Positions 6,170 to 12,156 of a stretch of DNA of 12,156 nt are shown here, piece by piece. Numbering within the stretch: position 1 is the stretch's first letter; each line of letters opens with the position of its first letter. The notes beneath the pieces are model-generated. The model saw only the letters and a program-made list of their open reading frames with translations. It was not told the origin of the DNA and did no database searches. The DNA is taken from assembly GCA_030430125.1 (NCBI GenBank), contig JAUIGA010000056.1, positions 1 to 12,156 on the forward strand, in the 5' to 3' direction. The DNA is from Chloroflexia bacterium (GTDB lineage: Bacteria > Chloroflexota > Chloroflexia > Thermomicrobiales > UBA6265). Both the position numbers and the translations under genes were made by a program.

Positions 6170-7003
6170 TCAACCGAGACCGTGGCAGAAGGCTCGGATC
6201 GATTGGGCCAGGTCGTCAGGGTGGTCGAGATATGGGGTGTGGGCGCCGGCGATTTCCTTTAAAGAAGTGCCCATCTGGTCAGCCACCCAGGCGGACGAAT
6301 CGTGGACCCAGTGCCCCCTGCTTTCGATGCCGGCGGCGGCGAGTGCGGGCACTGTGCAGGCCGAAAGGGCGGCTGCATCCGGCACGAACTGCACGAGTGC
6401 CGGCAACTCGATGCCAAGGAAGACCTCGGCGTTTCCGAGCATTCGATTTCGCAACTCAGGGTCGAGGTTGTCGTAATTCGCATCGCTGAAGAAGTATCGA
6501 CAGAGCTTCTCCTGCGCCCCGCGCGGTCCCGACGTCGCCAATCCTTGCTCGACCATCGCCTGGAACGCTGCGCCGATTTCCGCACCGTTCGCCAGTACCG
6601 GTGGCAGTGTCGCCTCGTGGATGAAGGCGCCGCGCAGGGTGTCTGGGTGTCGCAGCATCAGGTTCAGCAGGATGACCGATCCGGCACTGTTGCCGAACAC
6701 GGCAGCCGGAGCCAGATGGAGGGCATGCAGCAGCCCGGCGGCATCGTCGGCCTGCTCGTCGATCGTGGTGTTCTCCCAGCCGTCGGGTGGTGGGCTCAAC
6801 GAATTGCCCCGGCGGTGGTAGGTGACGACGGTGAACTCGTCCGCAAGGCGCTCGGCGACGTGCTGGAACATGCCACCATCACCGGTCATGCCCGGAATGA
6901 ACAGCAGGGGAGGGCCATTTCCGCGTATCTCGTGGTAGAGATCCGCGCCGTTGACTCGCGCGGTGCTGGCGATCGTTCTGTTCGTGACGTCGACTCGGCT
7001 CAT
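6170..7003 (-). CDS. Alpha/beta-fold hydrolase
   Basis: A 277-residue soluble alpha/beta hydrolase. Visible parts are LLFIPGMTGDGGMF (33-46, oxyanion hole), TYHRRGNSLS (61-70, the usual D/xRRGxGxS turn) and the nucleophile elbow FGNSAGS with Ser106 (103-109). The base is His255 in IAGAHTPYLDHPDDL (251-265). The acid position, usually AGxDSR, reads AAGIESRG (224-231), so Glu227 may replace Asp. Relatives with the GNSxG elbow are often annotated as esterases or as hydrolases in antibiotic or aromatic metabolism; the substrate is unknown. Start: ATG at 7003 has GGAGG six bases upstream. An in-frame TTG two codons earlier is disfavoured. It lies 89 bases after the HD-GYP–LuxR gene and 36 before the second hydrolase, so it is a likely output gene of that regulator. 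A small GGCGT-ttt-ACGCC stem (7021-7033) sits just upstream of the ribosome site. Confidence 0.87.
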   Translation of the reverse strand: MSRVDVTNRTIASTARVNGADLYHEIRGNGPPLLFIPGMTGDGGMFQHVAERLADEFTVVTYHRRGNSLSPPPDGWENTTIDEQADDAAGLLHALHLAPAAVFGNSAGSVILLNLMLRHPDTLRGAFIHEATLPPVLANGAEIGAAFQAMVEQGLATSGPRGAQEKLCRYFFSDANYDNLDPELRNRMLGNAEVFLGIELPALVQFVPDAAALSACTVPALAAAGIESRGHWVHDSSAWVADQMGTSLKEIAGAHTPYLDHPDDLAQSIRAFCHGLG

Positions 7004-7009
7004 GGTCAA

Positions 7010-7014
7010 CCTCC
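7010..7014 (-). promoter_or_regulatory. Ribosome binding site deciding the start at 7003
   Basis: GGAGG on the reverse strand, six bases before the ATG at 7003. An upstream TTG (7009-7007) would lie directly against this site, so the ATG is the real start. Confidence 0.7.
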
Positions 7015-7092
7015 GTTTCTGGCGTTTTACGCCGGTTGGTGGGTTGACTGCATGGTGACAGGGGGCAAGGAGGGCCGCATCGGGCGATCGCC

Positions 7093-8649
7093 CTATTTTT
7101 CGATCGACCCGGCCAGGAGGTCGTGCTCCATCGCGAAGAGCGCCGCGCCGGCGCGGGTGGAGACACCGATCTTGTCGTAGATGTGCTGGATGTGGTGGCC
7201 AGCCGTCTTCGGTGAGATGGAGAGAGCGGCGCCGATTTCCTTGTTCGACAGGCCGCGCGTAGCGAGGCGCAGCACCTCGACCTCGCGGTCGGTGAGTCCG
7301 GCGGGCCAGGTGTGCCGCGCGGGGACGGGCGCGTGTCCCGCGGCCTCCAGCACCGCGCGAACCGACTCGCCATCGAACGAACCGTGCTCGACGCCGGCCA
7401 GCAGCACACTGGCGGCGTGTTCCGGCGTGTGGGCAGGTCGATACGGGCGCGGCTCGGTCATCTCGTGGTAGGCGACGGCAGTGGCGAGCAATCGTGCCTC
7501 CGCCGGGATGGCAGGGGCGGTGACCTGCCGATAGTAGCCCGAGCCGTCGAGGCGCTCATGGTGCATGCCGGCGATAGGCGCGAGCTCGGCCAGCGGCGGG
7601 CAGTGGCCCAGGATTCGCTCGGTGTAGTAGGGGTGTAGCCGCACCTGCTCCCATTCCGACGATGTAAGCGGTCCGGACTTGTCCCAGATACCGCTGGGCA
7701 CACCGACGCGGCCGAGATCGTGCAGGTATCCGGCATGTCGGATGCGGTCGGTCTCGTCGTTCGGCAGCCTGCAGGAGCGCGCGGCGGCATCCGCCAGGCG
7801 CGCCACGCCGGTCGAGTGGCCGTGCAGGCAGGGTGACTTCAGGTCGGTCATGTCGGCGAAGGCGCGCGCGACATCGTCGACGCGGGCGGCAGGGAGCGAC
7901 CGGCAGGGCTCCGGTTCGGCGTCGAGGATGGCGAGCAACGGGTCTCTGGCGTCGATCTCGGCCAGCAGTGCCCGCCCGTGAACGGCGAAGGTGTTCGCGA
8001 CGTCGGGGTCGAAGGCGGCGCCGGAGCGGGTGCGGATGGTGTTGAGGGCCGCGTCGGCGCCGCCAAGGATGTGGAACAGCATCGCCTGCCCGGCGACCTG
8101 GGTGATGCGCGCGGCCGGGGCGATCTCGTCGCCGGAGATGCCAGGCACGCCCTTGCCATCCCAGCGGGTGTGAACGGCATCGAGGCCGCGCTGCACGTCG
8201 GGCGGAAGCCCGAGGCGGTCGGCGACGCGGACTGCCACCTCGCAGGTGGATCGCTTGAGTTCCCGCGGGAACGATGGACCCGCGCGCATGACGTTGAAGA
8301 TTGCCCGGGCACGTACCGGCAGCGGCTGATGTCTGGCGACGCCGGTGAGCATGAATACGAGCGTGTCCCGGAGGCTTGTGTCGTCGGCCTTTCCGCCCGC
8401 CTGGATCAGCGCGATATCGTCCCCGCCCGCAATCGCGGCGGTCTCGTGCGCGTAGGCGGTGCAACCGACGTGCTGCAGCAGGGTGGTGTAGTAGACCGTC
8501 GCCACATCCTGTTCGGTGATATCCATGCACCGGGCGAGGGCAGTGGCGAGAAGCGTGGTGCGGGCGGCGGAGTCGGCAGGCGCCCCCAGACCCAGATCGG
8601 TGACCCGGGAGAGCGGGGCGAGCAGTTCGGCCAGCCGGAGCGATGCCAT
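7093..8649 (-). CDS. Tandem HD-GYP domain protein with C-terminal LuxR-type DNA-binding domain
   Basis: A 518-residue soluble protein. The first half (about 30-235) looks like a worn HD-GYP module: 'LLQHVGCTAYAHE' stands where LxHDIG should be (57-69), so the metal-binding Asp is missing. 'VHTRWDGKGVPG' (159-170) replaces HHERxDGxGYP. The second half (about 272-435) keeps the signature: His278 in HGHSTGVA, YLHDLGRVGVPSGIWDKSGPLT (308-329) with His310-Asp311, and HHERLDGSGYYR (363-374). Known HD-GYP enzymes hydrolyse cyclic di-GMP or related dinucleotides; activity here is inferred from these residues. Residues 451-515 form a LuxR/GerE helix-turn-helix (LTDREVEVLRLATRGLSNKEIG), so it probably regulates transcription in response to a bound or cleaved nucleotide. 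No receiver, PAS or membrane segment is seen. Start is firm (AGGAGGG five bases before ATG). It lies 66 bases after the stress-protein gene and upstream of two hydrolases. The perfect palindrome GGGCGATCGCCC (7082-7093) touches the stop codon. Confidence 0.88.
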   Translation of the reverse strand: MASLRLAELLAPLSRVTDLGLGAPADSAARTTLLATALARCMDITEQDVATVYYTTLLQHVGCTAYAHETAAIAGGDDIALIQAGGKADDTSLRDTLVFMLTGVARHQPLPVRARAIFNVMRAGPSFPRELKRSTCEVAVRVADRLGLPPDVQRGLDAVHTRWDGKGVPGISGDEIAPAARITQVAGQAMLFHILGGADAALNTIRTRSGAAFDPDVANTFAVHGRALLAEIDARDPLLAILDAEPEPCRSLPAARVDDVARAFADMTDLKSPCLHGHSTGVARLADAAARSCRLPNDETDRIRHAGYLHDLGRVGVPSGIWDKSGPLTSSEWEQVRLHPYYTERILGHCPPLAELAPIAGMHHERLDGSGYYRQVTAPAIPAEARLLATAVAYHEMTEPRPYRPAHTPEHAASVLLAGVEHGSFDGESVRAVLEAAGHAPVPARHTWPAGLTDREVEVLRLATRGLSNKEIGAALSISPKTAGHHIQHIYDKIGVSTRAGAALFAMEHDLLAGSIEK

Positions 8650-8715
8650 GAGATCCCTCCTGGTCCGCCGCCATTCGCGCGCCTGGGGCCAGTGCGTCGC
8701 GTTGGGTGCAGCGGG

Positions 8716-9570
8716 TTAGTGCATGACCAGCATCGAGGTGGTCACCGCGCGGAGAAGCGACGTCGTGGTGCTGCCGATCATGCGTGTGCGGATGCGCGAG
8801 TGGCCATAGGCGCCCATCACCAGCAGTTCCACTGCAAGCTTGTCGACCTGCTGGACGATCAGCCGGTCTGGATCCCCCGCCATGAGCGATTCGGAGATGG
8901 AGTATCCCGCGTCGCGGAGCCGGGATGCGGCCGTGGCAAGCCGGTTGCGTTCGTCTGCCGTGTCCTTGCCGACCATCACCAGATGCCCTTCGGCGCTCGT
9001 GAGGACGGGGTTGCGGATCAGGGCGTCCACCGCGCGTTCGGCACTCCGGCCACCGTCGTAAGCGATGAGAAACCGGGATACCGGTCGGAATTCGGCGGCC
9101 GCGATCACCACCGGGCGGGTGCTGGCCCGCACGAGGCGTTCCAGGTTGCGGCCGAGGTGTTCAGGTGCCTGGTCTTCTTCGGTACCGCGTCGGCCGACCA
9201 CGATCACCCGGGCGGCCGGTTCATGGTGTGCGATGTGGTCGGCCAGCTCGCCATGGGCCAAGCGCTGGTACACCGTCTCGACGCCGTGCCCGTGGATGCG
9301 AGCGGCCGCGGCGTCGAGCAGTTTTCGCCCGGATTCGTGCTCCAGCCGGTTGCGTTGCTCGTCCAGCTCCGCGAGCTCGGCCATCAGCGCCCCGCGTGAG
9401 CCAACCCCAAGTTGACCGCTCCGGTCCGGGGCGGGCTGCGCGACGGAGAGGTGGCGATCGAGGACATGCACGACTTCGACCGGTGTGTCGAGCCGGGTCG
9501 CGATCCACGCGGCGTGGTCGCAGACACTGGCGGCATAGCGCGAGCCGTCGATGCAGGCAAGTACGGTCAT
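8716..9570 (-). CDS. Universal stress protein, two UspA domains
   Basis: A 284-residue cytoplasmic protein with two UspA domains. The first is at about 1-159 (MTVLACIDGSRYA opening) and the second at about 165-284 (FLIAYDGGRSAERAVDAL opening). The second keeps the ATP-binding pattern G-x2-G-x9-G-S: GAYGHSRIRTRMIGST, 253-268. In the first domain the corresponding GRRG (126-129) is followed by LGRN (139-142) with one residue too many and no Ser/Thr after the last glycine, so nucleotide binding there is doubtful. Usp proteins respond to starvation, oxidative or osmotic stress and often control transporters. The gene starts 29 bases after a SulP transporter, a recurrent pairing that suggests regulation of transport or shared induction. 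The start at 9570 has GGGAGG seven bases upstream. An in-frame ATG at 9603 would overlap the transporter gene and is unlikely. Confidence 0.9.
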   Translation of the reverse strand: MTVLACIDGSRYAASVCDHAAWIATRLDTPVEVVHVLDRHLSVAQPAPDRSGQLGVGSRGALMAELAELDEQRNRLEHESGRKLLDAAAARIHGHGVETVYQRLAHGELADHIAHHEPAARVIVVGRRGTEEDQAPEHLGRNLERLVRASTRPVVIAAAEFRPVSRFLIAYDGGRSAERAVDALIRNPVLTSAEGHLVMVGKDTADERNRLATAASRLRDAGYSISESLMAGDPDRLIVQQVDKLAVELLVMGAYGHSRIRTRMIGSTTTSLLRAVTTSMLVMH

Positions 9571-9577
9571 GGAGCGC

Positions 9578-9583
9578 CCTCCC
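9578..9583 (-). promoter_or_regulatory. Ribosome binding site deciding the start at 9570
   Basis: GGGAGG on the reverse strand, seven bases before the ATG at 9570. It rules against the in-frame ATG eleven codons upstream, which overlaps the SulP gene. Confidence 0.7.
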
Positions 9584-9599
9584 GGGGTACGGTGTCCGA

Positions 9600-11090
9600 T
9601 CAATGGCCCGGCGCGAGATCGAAGGCGTCTGGCTTGTCGTGGATGGCCAGCCGGTCCACGATGGTTGCGCTCGCCTCATTCATGCCAACGATATCGACTT
9701 CGGTTGCATCGCGACGGAACTTCAGGACGACCTTGTCCAGTGCGGCGACGGCCGAAAGGTCCCAGAAATGCGCCTGGCGGACGTCGATCGTGACTTCCTC
9801 GAGCGCCTCGTGAAAATCGAACGCCGCGAGGAACTGCTCCGCCGATGCGTAGAACACCTGTCCCTTCACGACATAGGTCCGGCGGCGGCCGTCGTCGGAG
9901 ATCGTCGACGACATCTGGAAGATCTGGCTGATCTTCCACGCAAAGAAGATGCCGCTGAGCAGGACGCCGACCAGTACACCAATCGCCAGGTTGTGGGTCG
10001 CCACGACAACCACGACCGTTGCCACCATGACGACGCTGGAGGTGCGGGGGTGTGTGCGGAGACTGCGGATCGACCCCCAGCTGAAGGTGCCGATGGATAC
10101 CATGATCATCACCGCCACCAGCGCCGGCATCGGCACGCGCCCGACGATATCGCCGAGACCAACAACCAGGATGAGCAGGACGATCCCCGCGATAAAGGTG
10201 GAGAGCCGCCCGCGGCCACCCGACTTCACGTTGATCACCGATTGGCCAATCATCGCACACCCGGCCATGCCGCCGAGAAACCCGGTGGCGATGTTGGCGA
10301 TGCCCTGTCCGGTGCTCTCGCGATTCCGGTTGCTGCCGGTGTCGGTGAGATCGTCGACGATCGAGGCGGTGAGCAGGGATTCCAGCAGCCCGACCACGGC
10401 CAGCGGCACGGCGTAGGGCAGCAGGATCAGCAGGGTGTCGAGATTGAACGGGATGTCCGGGATCAGGAAGACGGGGAGGGAGGACGGAAGCTCGCCGAGA
10501 TCAGCCACGGTGCGGACTTCCATCGGGAAAGCGACCGACACCGCCGTGAGCACGATGATGCTGACGAGGGGGGACGGGATGACGGTGGTGAACCGGGGCA
10601 GCAGGTAGATGATGGCGAGCCCCGCCGCGACCATCGGGTAGGTCTGCCAACCGACATCTCTCAGCTCGGGAAGCTGCGCCAGGAAGATCAGGATGGCGAG
10701 CGCATTGACGAAGCCGGTCATGACCGAATTGGAGACGAAGCGCATGACCCGGGCGAGTCCCAGCACGCCCGCGCCAATCTGGAGAAGCCCGGTGAGGATG
10801 GTGGCCGCGAACAGGTATTCGAGCCCGTGGTCCTTCACCAGATCGACCATCAGCAGGGCCATGGCGGCGGTCGCGGCGGAGATCATCCCCGGTCTGCCGC
10901 CCGCGATGGCAATGACCACCGCCATCGAGAACGAGGCGTAGAGGCCGATTTTGGGATCGACACCGGCGATGATCGAGAAGGCGATCGCTTCCGGGATCAA
11001 GGCGAGTGCGACGACGAGCCCGGCGAGGATATCGCCGCGAACGTTGCCGAACCATTCCTCACGCCACACTGACCAGTCTCCGAGTGTCAT
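9600..11090 (-). CDS. SulP (SLC26) family anion transporter with C-terminal STAS domain
   Basis: A 496-residue membrane transporter. The N-terminal signature is GDILAGLVVALALIPEAIAF (19-38), followed by GLYASF (49-54) and the GGRPGMISAATAA block (64-76), all typical SulP transport-core motifs. About 10-14 hydrophobic segments run to residue 390. A C-terminal STAS domain spans about 405-485, with HFWDLSAVAALDKVVLKFRR (441-460) and VGMNEASATIVDR (468-480). Ser446 occupies the place of the phosphorylatable serine in SpoIIAA-like STAS domains. Family members carry sulfate, bicarbonate or other anions, usually with sodium or protons; substrate cannot be fixed from sequence. Start: ATG at 11090, just before the conserved DWxxWRxEWFxNVRGDxLAG segment, with a weak ribosome site. 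The frame stays open about 106 codons further upstream, but that part looks non-coding and crosses into the glycosyltransferase gene. First gene of the likely operon. Confidence 0.92.
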   Translation of the reverse strand: MTLGDWSVWREEWFGNVRGDILAGLVVALALIPEAIAFSIIAGVDPKIGLYASFSMAVVIAIAGGRPGMISAATAAMALLMVDLVKDHGLEYLFAATILTGLLQIGAGVLGLARVMRFVSNSVMTGFVNALAILIFLAQLPELRDVGWQTYPMVAAGLAIIYLLPRFTTVIPSPLVSIIVLTAVSVAFPMEVRTVADLGELPSSLPVFLIPDIPFNLDTLLILLPYAVPLAVVGLLESLLTASIVDDLTDTGSNRNRESTGQGIANIATGFLGGMAGCAMIGQSVINVKSGGRGRLSTFIAGIVLLILVVGLGDIVGRVPMPALVAVMIMVSIGTFSWGSIRSLRTHPRTSSVVMVATVVVVVATHNLAIGVLVGVLLSGIFFAWKISQIFQMSSTISDDGRRRTYVVKGQVFYASAEQFLAAFDFHEALEEVTIDVRQAHFWDLSAVAALDKVVLKFRRDATEVDIVGMNEASATIVDRLAIHDKPDAFDLAPGH

Positions 11091-11277
11091 CTCGACAGGT
11101 ACCTTCCGCACACGATGGCCGAGGGCGGCACGTGCGACCTTGCCACCGGAACCGAGTGCTGTTGCTTGCTGCGGTTTGGGAAGCGTCGATCCGCGCTGGA
11201 TCGACCGAGGGTAGCATACCAGACCTCGGCTGGACCGACGGCGACCGGCGACAACGTTGGCTCTTGCGCGTGTCTGG
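11091..11277 (-). promoter_or_regulatory. Probable promoter/leader region of the SulP operon
   Basis: 187 bases between the glycosyltransferase stop and the SulP start. On the reverse strand TGGTATGCT (extended -10 type, hexamer 11218-11213) is the best promoter candidate, although no good -35 lies 16-18 bases upstream. Just downstream a perfect inverted repeat GTCGATCC–gcgct–GGATCGAC (11185-11205) would fall at the start of the transcript. It could be an operator, a leader hairpin, or a terminator for the preceding gene. Assignment is tentative. Confidence 0.35.
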
Positions 11278-12156
11278 CTATCCTTGTGGGCGGAGACTGC
11301 GACGCTGTGGCCATCGTTGTCGGAGCTCGGCGAGCGCGTCGCGGCAGATGGCGTCGAGCTCCGGACGCTCCGTGGTTGGGTTGTTGCCGTGAAGCGTCCA
11401 CTTGGCACCGGTGCGATGGTGGAAGATGACGCTGCCGTCGAAGTCCGACTGCTCCAGTGCGGCGGTCATGCGGCGGGTGCCGTGGGATGTGTCCTTGAGG
11501 TAGAAGACCGTTTGCGGTCGCTCATCCGGCATGGCGTAGGGCTGCTCGAGGCGGCGCCATGCGAAGTGGTATGTCTCCTTGTCGCCGTAGATGTAGCGGT
11601 AGTAGATGTCTGACCAGGCGTTGTAGTGCACGGCGAGGTTGAGCGGGACCCAGCAGCGCTCCGTGTCAATGATGAGCTGACCACTCTCGACCTCAAGCTC
11701 CTCGCGGTACGGCACGTCAAACAGCGGCCACACCGGGGATTCCGGCAGGTGGCTGTGGTTGTCCGGCCAGAAGATCGCGCCGGTGCGTTTGTATTCGGGC
11801 AGGGCGAGCAGTGTTGCCGGATCGACCAGGGGCACATTGTCCGCATCCAGCAGGATGACGTGGCGGAATGGCGAGTGCAGGGTGGCGTACGCCTTGCACT
11901 CCCACGGTCCGAGCCGACGGATCGGGTGGCGACGCCGCACATCGAAGGCGTCGACAGGCTTGACGTCGAACCGTCGCAGGAGGTCGCGCATGTCCGGGGT
12001 GAGGTCGTCGGGGCCGAGATGCCAGATCTGGATGGGGAGCTGCGAACCCACGACATCGCGGAGGTTGGTGAGCGCCACCCAGGCATTGACGAACGCCTGC
12101 TCGCCGCCCGCCACCATGACGATACCGGCACCCTGCATCGCTGGTGGCGAGGAGAC
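11278..12156 (-). CDS. Mannosyl_trans3/Mnn1-like glycosyltransferase, probably truncated at the window edge
   Basis: Residue numbers count from the ATG at 12138. The protein opens with GIVMVAGGEQAFVNAWVAL (5-23) and LPIQIWHLGPDDL (34-46). The GT-A metal-binding DxD is Asp98-Ala-Asp100 in HVILLDADNVPLVDP (93-107). Further conserved blocks are FWPDN (123-127), VESGQLIIDTERCW (150-163), the GDKETYHFAW core (185-194) and HHRTGAKW (240-247). This order matches the Mannosyl_trans3 (PF11051, Mnn1-type alpha-mannosyltransferase) family as I remember it; donor and acceptor sugars cannot be assigned. No membrane segment is visible. The ATG at 12138 has no ribosome site, and the frame stays open to the window edge (VSSPPA before it). 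The family normally has residues ahead of the GIVMVAGG strand, so the true start is probably outside the window. Its role is likely in surface glycan or glycolipid synthesis. It lies 187 bases before the SulP gene and need not share its operon. Confidence 0.75.
   Translation of the reverse strand, partial: VSSPPAMQGAGIVMVAGGEQAFVNAWVALTNLRDVVGSQLPIQIWHLGPDDLTPDMRDLLRRFDVKPVDAFDVRRRHPIRRLGPWECKAYATLHSPFRHVILLDADNVPLVDPATLLALPEYKRTGAIFWPDNHSHLPESPVWPLFDVPYREELEVESGQLIIDTERCWVPLNLAVHYNAWSDIYYRYIYGDKETYHFAWRRLEQPYAMPDERPQTVFYLKDTSHGTRRMTAALEQSDFDGSVIFHHRTGAKWTLHGNNPTTERPELDAICRDALAELRQRWPQRRSLRPQG

Noticed and set aside
7082..7093. 12-bp palindrome GGGCGATCGCCC at the stop codon of the HD-GYP gene
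   Set aside because: Short palindromes of this kind are expected by chance in GC-rich DNA, and it has no loop with which to act as a terminator.
9165..11072. 635-codon plus-strand frame opposite the SulP and stress-protein genes
   Set aside because: Composition is dominated by His/Asp/Gly/Arg repeats typical of an antisense shadow, and both genes on the other strand are unmistakable.
11091..11408. N-terminal extension of about 106 codons on the SulP protein
   Set aside because: It is rich in Arg/Ser, has no hydrophobic segment and runs into the coding part of the glycosyltransferase. SulP proteins normally begin just before the DWxxWR segment found after the ATG at 11090.

Overview
The window is GC-rich, gene-dense DNA of a bacterial chromosome. 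Closely packed genes with strong GGAGG-type ribosome sites, an ECF sigma factor with a single-pass membrane partner, a VanW/PG_binding_4 protein, a tandem HD-GYP–LuxR protein and a SulP–universal stress protein pair together suggest a GC-rich environmental bacterium. My best guess is Chloroflexota of the Thermomicrobia (Sphaerobacter) type. That is an inference from protein style, not a database result. I see no phage, insertion sequence, CRISPR array, tRNA or rRNA.

Layout. (1) 1-174, minus: the N-terminal 58 codons of a nitroreductase, cut by the window edge. (2) 175-805: about 630 bases with no convincing gene, ending in a strong hairpin. (3) 806-2514, minus: an ECF sigma factor followed by a one-TM membrane protein with an NTF2-like tail, probably its regulator or output partner. 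(4) 2515-2875: a divergent intergenic region with two dyads. (5) 2876-4714, plus: a VanW-family envelope protein closed by a textbook hairpin terminator. (6) 4715-5272: a 558-base gap between convergent genes holding several hairpins. (7) 5273-11090, all minus: a run of five genes with gaps of 29-89 bases. In transcription order these are a SulP anion transporter, a two-domain universal stress protein, a tandem HD-GYP–LuxR regulator and two alpha/beta hydrolases. (8) 11278-12156, minus: a Mnn1/Mannosyl_trans3-like glycosyltransferase that probably runs off the right edge.

How the parts may work together. The left half looks like an envelope-response locus: sigma factor, membrane partner and a divergently transcribed peptidoglycan-associated VanW protein share one control region. 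The right half looks like a stress or anion-uptake operon: a SulP permease with C-terminal STAS domain, a Usp that could sense ATP through its second domain, a HD-GYP protein with its own DNA-binding domain, and two hydrolases as possible metabolic output. Co-transcription is inferred from strand and spacing only. Nothing here is clearly a defence or mobile system. The most unusual items are the HD-GYP–HD-GYP–LuxR architecture and the eukaryote-like glycosyltransferase.
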